A stretch of DNA of 64,000 nucleotides from an uncultured Paracoccaceae bacterium (GCA_934500835.1 CAKSTR010000001.1:124001-188000), one strand, 5' to 3'; positions 8,240-16,711 are shown, counted from the stretch's first letter. Numbers and translations: made by a program. The notes: generated from the sequence alone by a model not told the origin.

Positions 8240-8290
8240 TTGACTCGGGCTCCGGCGCGCCCCTACAAAGTTGTAGGAACAACACTACAA
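8240..8290 (+). promoter_or_regulatory. Putative promoter with overlapping palindromic operator for the first ABC operon
   Basis: TTGACT (8240-8245) and TACAAA (8264-8269) form a sigma70-like promoter with an 18-base spacer. The -10 box lies inside the perfect inverted repeat CTACAA-AG-TTGTAG (8263-8276), and a third half-site CTACAA follows at 8285-8290. This arrangement fits repression by a dimeric regulator. The GntR/UTRA gene inside the same operon is the natural candidate. The upstream stretch 8101-8239 shows no gene. Confidence 0.6.
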
Positions 8291-8322
8291 GTTGGCCTTG
8301 ATGACCCCGGACCGATTCCGCC

Positions 8323-9159
8323 TTGCCGCCTGACCACCTGCCCGGCCCCGATCTGCCGGTGCGGGCGCGCCAGCATCCATGGCGCTGGATTGCCGGCGGG
8401 GTGGTCGTGCTGGTGCTTGCGCTGCTGGCGCAGGCCTTTGCCCAGGGCAACATCCGCTGGGGCATCGTGGGCGAGTTCCTGACGGCACCGGTGATCCTGA
8501 AAGGATTCGTCTGGACGCTGCTGATCACCTTCGCGGCCCTCGCGCTTGGCGTCATGCTGGGCTTTGCCTTCGGGATGATGCGGCTGTCGGCCAATCCGGT
8601 GCTGCGCTTCGCCTCATGGCTTTACGTCTGGATCTTCCGCGGCACGCCGGTGCTGTTGCAATTGCTGATCTGGTTCAACATCGCGCTGATCTTCCCCACG
8701 CTCTACATTCCCGGTGTGATCGACGTGAAGATGGTCGTGGTGATGACGCCCTTCGTCGCCGCGGTGCTGGGTCTTGGCGTCAACGAAGGGTCCTATCTGA
8801 CCGAGGTGGTGCGCGGCGGCATCCTGTCGGTCGACCGAGGACAGGTCGAGGCGGCCAATACGCTGGGCATGACGCCGGGCCAGACCATGCGCCGCATCAT
8901 CCTGCCGCAGACCATGCGGCTGATCCTGCCGGTCTTGGGCAACAGCGCGGTGGGGATGCTGAAGTTCTCGTCCCTCGCCGCCACCATCGCAATGACCGAG
9001 ATGCTGAACGCCGCGCAACGCATCTACTTCATCAACGGCGCGGTGATCGAACTCTTGTTCGTCTGTGCGCTCTGGTATCTGGCGGGCACCACGGTCCTGT
9101 CCATCGGGCAGTATTACCTTGAACGGCACTTCGGCCGCAGCCATGGGGGCCGGGCATGA
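8323..9159 (+). CDS. Amino-acid-type ABC transporter permease (HisM/GlnP family)
   Basis: This encodes 278 residues if started at the TTG at 8323, the first start available after an in-frame stop; GTG at 8359 is an alternative and neither has a strong ribosome-binding site. The domain is the polar amino acid permease fold, with a membrane segment at residues about 22-42 and then five more. The GTPVLLQLLIWF motif and the EAA cytoplasmic loop (GQVEAANTLGMTPGQTMRRIILPQ) that docks on the ATPase are visible. It overlaps the ATPase gene by four bases. A permease of this size with one binding protein probably acts as a homodimer. Confidence 0.9.
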   Translation: MPPDHLPGPDLPVRARQHPWRWIAGGVVVLVLALLAQAFAQGNIRWGIVGEFLTAPVILKGFVWTLLITFAALALGVMLGFAFGMMRLSANPVLRFASWLYVWIFRGTPVLLQLLIWFNIALIFPTLYIPGVIDVKMVVVMTPFVAAVLGLGVNEGSYLTEVVRGGILSVDRGQVEAANTLGMTPGQTMRRIILPQTMRLILPVLGNSAVGMLKFSSLAATIAMTEMLNAAQRIYFINGAVIELLFVCALWYLAGTTVLSIGQYYLERHFGRSHGGRA

Positions 9160-9980
9160 CCGCCCCGATCATCCGCGCCGTCGGGGTCCGCAAGACCTTC
9201 GGCAACCTCGATGTGCTGAAGCGCATCGATCTTCAGGTCGCGCCGGGCGAGGTGCTGTGCATCCTTGGCCCTTCGGGCAGCGGCAAATCCACGCTTCTGC
9301 GCTGCATCAACCATCTTGAGGTGCCGGACGGCGGCTATGTCTGGGTCGATGGCCAGATCATCGGCTATGACCTGAAGGACGGCGTGCTGCATGAGCTGCC
9401 GGTAAAACGGCTGCGGGCACAGCAAAGCCAGCTTGGCATGGTGTTCCAGCATTTCAACCTGTTCGCCCATCGCACGGTCCTAGGCAATGTCATCGAAGGC
9501 CCGATGGTGGTGCGCGGCCTGTCGCGCGCCGCCGCCACCGCGCGGGCGATGGCGCTGCTGGAGATGGTCGGGCTGGCCGACAAGGCCGAGGCCTGGCCCG
9601 CACAGCTTTCGGGCGGGCAGAAGCAGCGCGTCGCCATCGCGCGGGCGCTGGCGATGGAACCGCGCGTCATGCTGTTCGACGAGCCGACAAGTGCGCTGGA
9701 CCCCGAACTGGTGGGCGAGGTGCTTGAGGTGATGCGGCGCCTGGCCGGCAGCGGCACCACGATGATCGTCGTGACGCATGAGATCGGGTTCGCCCGCGAT
9801 GTGGCCGACCGCGTCGTGGTGATGATCGACGGCGAGATCCGCGAGACCGGCCCCGCAGATCAAGTCCTTGCCAACCCCTCGGACCCGAGGGTGCGCAGCT
9901 TTCTGGGCCGGGTGCTGGCCCGCCCGCCCGATCAGACGCCCGATCGGACCCCCGAACCAACGACCGAACAAAAAGACTGA
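9156..9980 (+). CDS. Amino-acid-type ABC transporter ATP-binding protein
   Basis: This encodes 274 residues, all ABC domain with a short Thr/Pro-rich tail (PDQTPDRTPEPTTEQKD). Walker A is GPSGSGKST (residues about 38-46), the Q-loop is VFQHFNLF, the signature is LSGGQ (151-155), Walker B is VMLFDEP (171-177) and the switch His is in [22 protein letters not shown] is typical of the GlnQ/HisP group. It powers import by the permease encoded just upstream, with which it overlaps by four bases. Confidence 0.95.
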   Translation: MTAPIIRAVGVRKTFGNLDVLKRIDLQVAPGEVLCILGPSGSGKSTLLRCINHLEVPDGGYVWVDGQIIGYDLKDGVLHELPVKRLRAQQSQLGMVFQHFNLFAHRTVLGNVIEGPMVVRGLSRAAATARAMALLEMVGLADKAEAWPAQLSGGQKQRVAIARALAMEPRVMLFDEPTSALDPELVGEVLEVMRRLAGSGTTMIVVTHEIGFARDVADRVVVMIDGEIRETGPADQVLANPSDPRVRSFLGRVLARPPDQTPDRTPEPTTEQKD

Positions 9981-10007
9981 GCAACATCAACAGACAAGAG
10001 GAAACCG

Positions 10008-10865
10008 ATGATGACACTTTCGCTGAAACGCCCCATACTGGCCGCCCTGATGACCGCCGCCCTCGCCCTGCCCGCCATGGCCGAGGTGGACGCCGCGGCA
10101 CAGGCCCTGCTGCCCGAAGCCAACAAGACCTCGGGCAAGCTTCTGGTCGTGACCTCGCTGGCCTATCCGCCGATGGAATACACCGATGCGGGGTCCGAAG
10201 AGCTGAAGGGTTTCGACATGGACATCGCGCGCGAGATCGCCGCCCGGCTGGGGCTGGAGCCGGAATTCACCAATGTCGAGTTTCCGCAACTGATCCCGCA
10301 GGTCGTCACCGGCCGGTCCGAGATGATCATCAGCGCCTTCTCGGACAAGATCGAGCGGCAGGCGCAGCTTGACTTCATCGACTATTTCAACACCGGCAAC
10401 GTGTTCTACACCACCGCCGAGCACAAGGACGAGATCAAGACCGAAAAGGATCTGTGCGGCAAGACCATCGCGGTTGCCACCGGCACCAGCTGGGTGACCT
10501 GGGCCGAGGATGTCGGCAAGGCGAACTGCCCGGCCGACAACCTTTACAACGTCATCCAGATCCCGACCCAGGCCGAACATATCATGCAGATCCAGCAGGG
10601 CCGCGCGCAGGCCTCGGTCATCGGGATCGAAGGGCTGGCGGACCTTGAGATCAACCAGCCCGGCGCCTTCTATCAGATCGGCGAGGCGGGAGATCCCAAC
10701 CCCTATGGCATCGCCTTCGAGAAATCGAACACCGGGCTGCGCGATGCGGCATTGGCGGCGCTGAACGGGATGCTGGCCGACGGCACCTATATGGAAATCG
10801 TCAACCGCTACCATCTGGGTGTTGGCGCGGTCAGCGAATTCGTGGTCAACGGCGCCACGCAGTAA
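10008..10865 (+). CDS. Amino-acid-type ABC transporter periplasmic binding protein (family 3)
   Basis: This encodes 285 residues. The signal peptide ends near ALALPAMA-EVD (residue about 25). The mature part is a family 3 solute-binding protein: KLLVVTSLAYPPMEYTD, then GFDMDIAREIAARLGLEPEF and ERQAQLDFIDYF, with the second lobe at KTIAVATGTSWVTW. Two cysteines (LCGKT and ANCPAD) could form a disulfide. It has a good site, AAGAGGAAACCG, before the ATG. The substrate is not readable from the sequence; the AllA-like and kinase genes downstream hint at a nitrogenous or sugar-linked compound rather than a plain amino acid. Confidence 0.93.
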   Translation: MMTLSLKRPILAALMTAALALPAMAEVDAAAQALLPEANKTSGKLLVVTSLAYPPMEYTDAGSEELKGFDMDIAREIAARLGLEPEFTNVEFPQLIPQVVTGRSEMIISAFSDKIERQAQLDFIDYFNTGNVFYTTAEHKDEIKTEKDLCGKTIAVATGTSWVTWAEDVGKANCPADNLYNVIQIPTQAEHIMQIQQGRAQASVIGIEGLADLEINQPGAFYQIGEAGDPNPYGIAFEKSNTGLRDAALAALNGMLADGTYMEIVNRYHLGVGAVSEFVVNGATQ

Positions 10866-10881
10866 GCACGGGAACCGGACC

Positions 10882-11670
10882 ATGGCGGGATCAGGCGAAA
10901 CCGACGCGAAGACAGGGGCCCATCCTCTGGCGGCGATCACGCTTGATCCCTATTCGGGCGAGCAGATCTACCGCCAGCTTTATCGGGGCTTGCGCGGGCT
11001 GATCCTGTCGGGCGGCTGGGGCGAGGGCGAGATCATCCCCTCGGAAAACGAGATGCGCGACCATTTCTCGGTGGCGCGCACCACGGTCCGCCACGCCCTG
11101 TCGCTTCTGGTGCGCGAGGGGCTGGTGACGCAGGTGCGCGGCAAGGGCAGCATGGTGTCGCACCGGCCGGTCAGCCACAGCGTCTGGAACTTCGGCAGCT
11201 TCACCGACCTTGCCCGCGCAAATGGCAAGCGGCCGGTCACGCGCGTCATCGACCATCGGATCGAGGATGGCGTGCTGGTGCTGGTGCGCGCCCGCGGGCT
11301 GGCCGGCGGCGATACGGTCGAATGGCTGAACCTTGATACCTCATGGCTGCCTCTGGCCGACTATCCGGGGATCGAGACCTATGATTTCGCGGCGCAGTCG
11401 CTTTATGCGGTGCTGCGCCGCGACTACGGGCGCATCCCGGTGCGCTCGGAAATCCACCTGTCCGTGGTGGCGCCGACGGCGCATCTGACCGAAGTCTTCG
11501 GCCCCGATCCAATGGTGCCCGGCTATCTGTGCGCCACCGGCGATGTGATCGATGTCGAGGGCCGGCTGGTCGAGCGGACCTCGATCATCTACTCGCCCCG
11601 GGTCGAGATGAAATTTGCAACCCGCTGGGGGCAGGCCGAGGCCGCGCAATCCCCCGTGAAGGGAGACTGA
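10882..11670 (+). CDS. GntR-family transcriptional regulator with UTRA domain
   Basis: This encodes 262 residues from the ATG at 10882, 16 bases after the binding protein gene. The winged helix-turn-helix lies at residues about 20-95 (YRQLYRGLRGLILSG, then IIPSENEMRDHFSVARTTVRHALSLLVREGLVTQVRGKG). The C-terminal half is a UTRA ligand-binding domain of the HutC/FarR subfamily. Such regulators sense small molecules, often sugars, phosphosugars or urocanate, and release their operators. It sits in mid-operon, so autoregulation through the CTACAA-type palindrome upstream of the operon is likely. The effector is unknown. Confidence 0.92.
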   Translation: MAGSGETDAKTGAHPLAAITLDPYSGEQIYRQLYRGLRGLILSGGWGEGEIIPSENEMRDHFSVARTTVRHALSLLVREGLVTQVRGKGSMVSHRPVSHSVWNFGSFTDLARANGKRPVTRVIDHRIEDGVLVLVRARGLAGGDTVEWLNLDTSWLPLADYPGIETYDFAAQSLYAVLRRDYGRIPVRSEIHLSVVAPTAHLTEVFGPDPMVPGYLCATGDVIDVEGRLVERTSIIYSPRVEMKFATRWGQAEAAQSPVKGD

Positions 11671-11671
11671 C

Positions 11672-12418
11672 ATGACCGCATTCCGCGGCAGATTCGCGGC
11701 AAGGAAGCCGATCCTTGGCATGCTGCATCTTGGCGGTGACGATCCCGGCGACCGGCTGTCGCGCGCCCTGGAAGAGGCGCGGATCATGGCCGGCGAAGGG
11801 ATCGACGGGCTGGTGATCGAGAACTACTTCGGCGATGCCGACGATGTGGAGCGGGTGCTGGAGCGGCTTGCCCCCTTGGCCCTTGGCCCCCGGATCGGGG
11901 TGAATGTCCTGCATGACGATGCCCGCGCCTTCACGCTGGCCCGCGGCTATCCCGTTGATTTCCTGCAGATCGATTCGATCTGCGGCCACCTGCCCCCCGA
12001 CCAGGACACAGGCTTTGCCGAAGGTCTGGCAGAGGCGCGCGCCTCGGTCGCCGCACTTCTGTTCGGCGGGGTGCGGTTCAAGTATCAGCCGGTCCTGTCG
12101 GGCCGGACCGAGGAAGAGGACCTGCGCCTTGGGGCCGCCCGCTGCGATGCGCTGGTGGTGACTTCGGACGCCACCGGGCAGGAAACCGATCCCGACAAGA
12201 TCCGCCGGTTCCGCGCCGCCACCGGCGGCAGGGTGCCGATCATTGTCGGCGCCGGCATGACCGAGGCGAACGCCGCCAGCCAGCTGGCACTGGCCGATGG
12301 CGCAATCGTCGGGAGCTGGCTGAAAGAGGGCCATGTCGACAAGGGCCGCCTTTCGGCCGCGCATGTCGCACGCTTCATGGCGGCGGTGCGCCGGGCACGG
12401 GCGGGGGCTGCGGCATGA
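11672..12418 (+). CDS. BtpA/SgcQ family TIM-barrel protein
   Basis: This encodes 248 residues with a good AAGGGAGAC site. BtpA/SgcQ proteins are TIM barrels named after a photosystem I biogenesis factor and the E. coli sgc sugar operon; their reaction is not established. Signatures here are PILGMLHLGG at the N-terminus, EGIDGLVIENYFGDADD, GVNVLHDDARAFTLARG, CDALVVTSDATGQETDPDKI and VPIIVGAGMTEANAASQLALADGAIVGSWLK, the last being a phosphate-binding-like loop at the barrel end. It overlaps the next gene by four bases. A second, diverged BtpA homologue lies at 25279-26085. Confidence 0.9.
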   Translation: MTAFRGRFAARKPILGMLHLGGDDPGDRLSRALEEARIMAGEGIDGLVIENYFGDADDVERVLERLAPLALGPRIGVNVLHDDARAFTLARGYPVDFLQIDSICGHLPPDQDTGFAEGLAEARASVAALLFGGVRFKYQPVLSGRTEEEDLRLGAARCDALVVTSDATGQETDPDKIRRFRAATGGRVPIIVGAGMTEANAASQLALADGAIVGSWLKEGHVDKGRLSAAHVARFMAAVRRARAGAAA

Positions 12419-12897
12419 TCCTTCAGGCCCAACCACTGACTCCCTCGGGTTTTGCCCCCTTCGGCCGGGTTCTCGATCTGCGCGGCGAGGCGGATTTCGG
12501 CATCGCCACGGTCTCCGGCGAAGGCTGGCGCGACAGCTATACCCTGGCGCCGCTGATCGACGGGCAAGGCCACCTTGGCATGACGCTGGGTCCCTCGGCC
12601 CCGTGGGAATGCCGGCAGATGGAGCGTCATCCCCGCACCGAAGAGGCGCTGTTCTGTGCCGGCGCCCCGATCGTGCTGGCCGTCGCCCCGCCGGGCGAGG
12701 CCCCTGCCCCGCAGGCAGGCAGCCTTCAGGCCTTTGTCCTGCAGCCCGGTCAGGTGGCGGTGATGTCGCGGGGCGTCTGGCATGACGCCTGTCGCGGCCT
12801 TGCCGGGCCGACGCCCTATCACTGGATGGCGATCTGCGGCCTTGGTCCCGACCCTTGGGTCGCGGTCGAGGGCGGTCCGGTCAGGGTGCAGGCATGA
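12415..12897 (+). CDS. Ureidoglycolate lyase (AllA)-like cupin protein
   Basis: This encodes 160 residues. It resembles the ureidoglycolate lyase family, whose AllA members release urea and glyoxylate from ureidoglycolate in purine catabolism. Family-like features are LTPSGFAPFGRVLD, MERHPRTEEALFCAG (AllA has a similar HPxTxQAF-type block), IVLAVAPPGEAP and VAVMSRGVWHDACRGL, the last typical of a cupin metal or substrate pocket. The gene is translationally coupled on both sides (ATGA-type overlaps). No other allantoin genes are nearby, so the actual substrate may differ from ureidoglycolate. Confidence 0.8.
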   Translation: MILQAQPLTPSGFAPFGRVLDLRGEADFGIATVSGEGWRDSYTLAPLIDGQGHLGMTLGPSAPWECRQMERHPRTEEALFCAGAPIVLAVAPPGEAPAPQAGSLQAFVLQPGQVAVMSRGVWHDACRGLAGPTPYHWMAICGLGPDPWVAVEGGPVRVQA

Positions 12898-13829
12898 CCA
12901 CCTTCTTCATCGGCGATGTGGCGCTGGACGAATATTACACCTGCCGGCGCTGGCCCGGCGTGGCCGACAAGGATTTCGTGCAGGAGCTGCCCGCAGAATG
13001 CGGCGGCTCCATCGCCAATGCCGCCGTGGTGCATGCCGCCCTTGGCGGCGGGACCGAGTTCATCTCGCTTCTGAACGACAGCCCGCTGTCCGACCGGCTG
13101 ATTGCCGACCTGCAGGCCAATGGCGTCTCGACCCGCCACATGCTGCGGCAGCCCGGCATCGCAGAATCGCGCAATCTGATCTTTCTGGTCGAAGGCGAAC
13201 ATGTCGTGCTTACGGTCGAGATGGGCCAGCAGCCGATGCATCTGCGGCACGACACGCTTGAGGCGCTGCGTCAGCCGGGGGTGTTATACACCACGCTTTA
13301 CCGCGCGCGGCGGCTGGTTGACGGGCAGACCGGGTTGGCACAGGCGGCCCTTCTGGCGGATCTGCGGGCGCATGGCCGCCGGGCGGTGTTCGATCTGGAT
13401 GTCGGCGGTGCCAGTCCCGAGGACGAGCCCTATCTTCACGGGGCCGAGGTGGTGATCTTCAACGAGGTCGGTTTCCGCGCCAGTTTCGGCGCCGACGATC
13501 TGGCCGCCGCCGAAAGCTGGCGCCAGCGCCTTGGCATCGCAAGGCTGGTGCGCACCATGGCCGCCGCGGGGGCCGAGGCGCTGGACCATGGCCGGCAGAT
13601 CCGCGTCCCGGGCCATGCGGTGCCGGTGGCCGATGTCACGGGCGCGGGCGACACGTTCGGCGCGGCCCTGACCTGGGGACTTGCCGCGCGGCAGCCCATC
13701 GACGAGGCCCTTGCCTTCGCCGTCGCCGCGGCCTCGCGTTCGGTCACCCGCCACGGCCCGCGCGGCGGCAAGGCCAGCCGGGCAGAGGTTCTGGACTGGC
13801 TGGCGGCCCGGCAGGCTGCGCAAGACTGA
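12894..13829 (+). CDS. PfkB-family carbohydrate kinase
   Basis: This encodes 311 residues from the ATG at 12894, which overlaps the preceding stop. It belongs to the ribokinase/PfkB fold. The N-terminal sugar-binding region carries AECGGSIANAAVVHAALGGG (residues about 34-53), and the anion-hole and catalytic base motif is DVTGAGDTFGAAL (GAGD at 250-253). It lacks most of the ribokinase potassium-site signature, so it cannot be called a ribokinase. It probably phosphorylates a sugar or nucleoside-derived compound imported by the same operon. It is the last gene of the operon and ends 103 bases before a convergent ATPase gene. Confidence 0.9.
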   Translation: MTTFFIGDVALDEYYTCRRWPGVADKDFVQELPAECGGSIANAAVVHAALGGGTEFISLLNDSPLSDRLIADLQANGVSTRHMLRQPGIAESRNLIFLVEGEHVVLTVEMGQQPMHLRHDTLEALRQPGVLYTTLYRARRLVDGQTGLAQAALLADLRAHGRRAVFDLDVGGASPEDEPYLHGAEVVIFNEVGFRASFGADDLAAAESWRQRLGIARLVRTMAAAGAEALDHGRQIRVPGHAVPVADVTGAGDTFGAALTWGLAARQPIDEALAFAVAAASRSVTRHGPRGGKASRAEVLDWLAARQAAQD

Positions 13830-13898
13830 CCCGCCGCTGCCGCCTCAAACTCCAACTCCGCGGCCGGTCCGCTGTTTCGCATGGGATCGCGGCAAACG

Positions 13899-13921
13899 CC
13901 CGCGCCGCTGACGGGCGCGGG
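13899..13921 (+). terminator. Hairpin between convergent operons
   Basis: CCCGCGCC (13899-13906) pairs with GGCGCGGG (13914-13921) around a seven-base loop. There is no T-run on either side, so it is at best a weak terminator between the PfkB kinase gene and the convergent ABC operon. Confidence 0.4.
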
Positions 13922-13932
13922 GGATTGCCGCA

Positions 13933-14724
13933 TCAAAGGACGTGCGACAGGAAGCTGCGGGTGCGTTCGGACCTTGGGTCGCGCAGCATGTCCTGCGGAT
14001 TGCCGGCCTCTTCCACCACGCCGCCATCCATGAAGATCAGCTGGTCGCCCACTTCGCGCGCAAAGCCGATCTCATGCGTGACGACGATCATGGTGATGCC
14101 GCTTTGCGCCAGATCGCGCATCACGGCCAGCACCTCACCCACCAGTTCGGGGTCCAGGGCCGAGGTCGGCTCATCGAACAACAGAAGCTTGGGGTCCATC
14201 GCCAGCGCGCGCGCAATGGCCACCCGCTGCTGCTGGCCGCCCGACAGCTGGCGCGGCCAGGCATCGGCCTTATGGGCCAGCCCCACCCGCTCCAGAAGCG
14301 CCATGGCCTTGTCCCGCGCCTCGGCCCGCGACAGGCCGCGCACCTGCATGGGCGCTTCCATCAGGTTTTCCAGCGCGGTCATGTGACCGAAAAGATTGAA
14401 GTTCTGGAACACCATGCCGATGTCGGCCCGGCGGCGGCACAGTTCGGCCGGGCGCACCACATGCAGCTTGCCATTGACCAGATCGTAGCCGACGAACTTG
14501 TCCTCGACCAGAAGAAGCCCGCCCGAGATTTCTTCAAGGTGGTTGATGCAGCGCAGGAAGGTGCTCTTGCCCGATCCCGACGGCCCGATGATGCAGGCCA
14601 CCGATCCGGTCGGCACCTGCAGATCGACCCCCTTCAGCACCTCGACCCGGCCAAAGCTTTTGCGCACGCCCTGCGCATGGACCATGATGTTGGCAGGCGC
14701 GTGGAACGGCAGATCCTCGCTCAT
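13933..14724 (-). CDS. Amino-acid-type ABC transporter ATP-binding protein (second system)
   Basis: This encodes 263 residues. Walker A is GPSGSGKST (47-55), followed by [15 protein letters not shown], the signature LSGGQ (160-164), Walker B LLLFDEP and the switch [15 protein letters not shown]. It is a close homologue of the ATPase at 9156-9980, as is the permease next to it, so the two importers belong to the same subfamily. It overlaps the permease gene by four bases and is the last gene of this minus-strand operon. Confidence 0.95.
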   Translation of the reverse strand: MSEDLPFHAPANIMVHAQGVRKSFGRVEVLKGVDLQVPTGSVACIIGPSGSGKSTFLRCINHLEEISGGLLLVEDKFVGYDLVNGKLHVVRPAELCRRRADIGMVFQNFNLFGHMTALENLMEAPMQVRGLSRAEARDKAMALLERVGLAHKADAWPRQLSGGQQQRVAIARALAMDPKLLLFDEPTSALDPELVGEVLAVMRDLAQSGITMIVVTHEIGFAREVGDQLIFMDGGVVEEAGNPQDMLRDPRSERTRSFLSHVL

Positions 14725-15632
14725 GCGCGGCCCTCCCGGTTGATGCTGAAGGCCGACCGAAGGGCTGCACGGAACCCGCCCTGGCTGTCGCTGCGGTTGA
14801 AGTGGCGCTCCAGGAAATGCTGGCCGACCGACATGACCGTCACCACCGCAAGATACCAGAAGGCCACCACCAGCAAGAGCGGGATGGTCTCGAAGGTGCG
14901 GGCATAGATGGTCTGGGCAGAGTAAAGCAGGTCATCCACCGCGATCACGGTGACAAGCGAGGTCGCCTTCATCAGGTTGATCGCCTCGTTCCCCGTGGGC
15001 GGCACGATGAAACGCATGGCCTGCGGCAGGATGATCCGGCGCAGAATCTTGCCGCGCGACATGCCAAGGGTCGAGGCCGCTTCGGTCTGCCCCGGCGGGA
15101 CCGAGGTGATGCCGGCGCGGATGATCTCGGCCATATAGCCGGCCTCATGCAGCGACAACGCAATGACGGCGGTCAGGAACGGGGTCATCACGTCATTGGT
15201 GCGGACGCTGAAGATCTGGCCGATTCCGGGCAGGTCCAGCGAGATGACGGGCATGATGATGGCCAGGTTGAACCAGAAGATCAGCTGGATCAGCGCCGGG
15301 GCACCGCGGAAGAACCAGATATAGGCATTGGCGAAGACCTGCAGGATCTTGCTGGGCGACAGCCGCATGATGGCGACGATGGTGCCGATCACCGTTGCCA
15401 GCACCATGATGGTGACGGTCAGCAGCAGGGTATTGCCCAGGCCCCGCATGATCGAGGGGTGGAACAGATACTTGCCCACGATGGGCCAGCCGAAGGCCTT
15501 GTTGGTGCCGATGACCCAGGCAAGCAGCGCCAGAGCCGCCACCACGATGCCGGTGGCGATCCACAGGCCGATGCGGCGCGGCGGAACCACGGTCAGATCC
15601 TCGACCCGCAGAAGATGCGGGGATTGGTTCAT
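14721..15632 (-). CDS. Amino-acid-type ABC transporter permease (second system)
   Basis: This encodes 303 residues with an AGGAGAG site before the ATG. A cytoplasmic N-terminal extension of about 20 residues precedes the first membrane segment ([22 protein letters not shown]). Later segments include [23 protein letters not shown], and [20 protein letters not shown] is typical of the family. The EAA loop is [36 protein letters not shown]. It forms the channel for the system with the flanking ATPase and binding protein. Confidence 0.94.
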   Translation of the reverse strand: MNQSPHLLRVEDLTVVPPRRIGLWIATGIVVAALALLAWVIGTNKAFGWPIVGKYLFHPSIMRGLGNTLLLTVTIMVLATVIGTIVAIMRLSPSKILQVFANAYIWFFRGAPALIQLIFWFNLAIIMPVISLDLPGIGQIFSVRTNDVMTPFLTAVIALSLHEAGYMAEIIRAGITSVPPGQTEAASTLGMSRGKILRRIILPQAMRFIVPPTGNEAINLMKATSLVTVIAVDDLLYSAQTIYARTFETIPLLLVVAFWYLAVVTVMSVGQHFLERHFNRSDSQGGFRAALRSAFSINREGRA

Positions 15633-15652
15633 GAAACTCTCCTCGGACGGAT

Positions 15653-15721
15653 GGCGGCCCCTTGCGCAGGGGCCGCCGTGTCAGCCCCGGTCCGGGTCGG
15701 ACCGGGCCAGATCGGATCTGG
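15653..15721 (-). other. Three tandem hairpins between binding-protein and permease genes
   Basis: Three stems follow one another between the binding-protein stop and the permease start: CCAGAT-CGG-ATCTGG (15707-15721), CCCGGTCCG-GGT-CGGACCGGG (15686-15706) and GGCGGCCCC-N7-GGGGCCGCC (15653-15677). No T-run follows any of them. Such hairpins after binding-protein genes usually protect the upstream mRNA and reduce permease expression, giving an excess of binding protein. Confidence 0.7.
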
Positions 15722-15722
15722 C

Positions 15723-16568
15723 TCAGTTCACGTCGTCGAGGCTGTCGACGATGAAGGCCTGATCGATCATGGCCGAGCCGAGACCGTATTTCTCCATGAC
15801 CGTCTTGTAGGTGCCATCGGCGATCAGGGCGTTCAGCCCGGCCGTCAGCATCTCGGCGGTGGCGGTGTCGCCCTTCTTCACCGCGATGCCCAGAGGGGCC
15901 TCGTCGTAAAGGCCCGGCAGGACAATCATCTGCCCGCCCGAAGTCACCTCGAAATAGCCCGAGGCGGTGGCGTCGTCCATCTTGCCGTCGATACGGTCCG
16001 ACAGGGCAGCCTGGATCACGTCCTTGCCTTCGAGGAAGACCTTCTTGTCAAGGACCGCCTGCCCCTTCTCGGCGCATTCGGCCACCAGCTTGTCGATCAG
16101 GAAGTCCGAAACCGTGCCGCCGATGACGCCGATGCGCTTGCCGCAAAGCGGCGTGTCGCCGGTGAAGCTGTCCTTCTTGTCCGGCGTGGTCGAGACCACC
16201 AGACCCGATTTCAGGAACATGACGAAATCGACCTGGGCCAGACGTTCTTCGGTCGGCGAGAAGGTCTCCCACGAGATGCGGAAGCGATCGGACGCCAGAC
16301 CCGGGATCATCGAGGGGAAGGGCATGCGCACCACTTCCAGTTCAGCCCCCATCAGCGCGGCGACGGCGGCCGCCAGCTCGATGTTGACACCGGCCTGCGC
16401 GCCGTTCTCGTCGATGAACTCGAACGGGGCGTATTCCAGCGTGTTGGCGATCACCAGCTTGCCGGTCTCGGCCACTTCGGGCGATTTCGCCACATCCTGC
16501 GCCATGGCAGATGCGGCCATCAGGCCGGCCAGAACGCCGGCAAGACCAAGGGAAAGGGACTTCTTCAT
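15723..16568 (-). CDS. Amino-acid-type ABC transporter periplasmic binding protein (second system)
   Basis: This encodes 281 residues from the ATG at 16568, with AGGAG on the minus strand. The signal peptide is MKKSLSLGLAGVLAGLMAASAMAQ, cleaved before DVAKSPE. Family 3 features are KLVIANTLEYAPFEFIDENGAQAGVNIELAAAVAALMGAELEVV in lobe one and PLCGKRIGVIGGTVSDFLIDKLVAEC in lobe two, with two cysteines possibly bonded. It is transcribed divergently from the nucleoside hydrolase-like gene; the shared 143-base region holds an ATATT-N2-AATAT palindrome. Substrate unknown. Confidence 0.93.
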   Translation of the reverse strand: MKKSLSLGLAGVLAGLMAASAMAQDVAKSPEVAETGKLVIANTLEYAPFEFIDENGAQAGVNIELAAAVAALMGAELEVVRMPFPSMIPGLASDRFRISWETFSPTEERLAQVDFVMFLKSGLVVSTTPDKKDSFTGDTPLCGKRIGVIGGTVSDFLIDKLVAECAEKGQAVLDKKVFLEGKDVIQAALSDRIDGKMDDATASGYFEVTSGGQMIVLPGLYDEAPLGIAVKKGDTATAEMLTAGLNALIADGTYKTVMEKYGLGSAMIDQAFIVDSLDDVN

Positions 16569-16675
16569 TCTGCGCTCCTGCTGGTTTGATCGGGCATCCA
16601 GTGCCCTGTTCGTTGGTTTTTCGTCGTCGCGTCGGCCGTCATCGTGACTGTTGTATCTTCCGTCACCATAAATCA

Positions 16676-16690
16676 ATATTTCAATATAAC
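16676..16690 (+). promoter_or_regulatory. Palindromic operator overlapping a -10 box (site A)
   Basis: The perfect inverted repeat ATATT-TC-AATAT lies at 16676-16687 in an AT-rich island within a GC-rich genome. TATAAC (16685-16690), a good -10 box for the nucleoside hydrolase-like gene, overlaps its right arm. An identical repeat with CC as spacer lies at 21201-21212. A shared regulator is inferred; the FCD-GntR protein encoded at 23171-23902 is a candidate. Confidence 0.6.
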
Positions 16691-16711
16691 AAACTGCAGG
16701 GAAGCGTCGCC

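Noticed and set aside
12415..12897. Allantoin/purine degradation cluster based on the AllA-like gene.
   Set aside because: No allantoinase, allantoate hydrolase or urease-related gene is nearby, and the coupled BtpA and PfkB genes do not belong to that pathway.
14802..16589. Long plus-strand frame opposite the second amino-acid-type transporter genes.
   Set aside because: Antisense shadow of the permease and binding-protein genes; His/Asp/Gly-rich with no motif.
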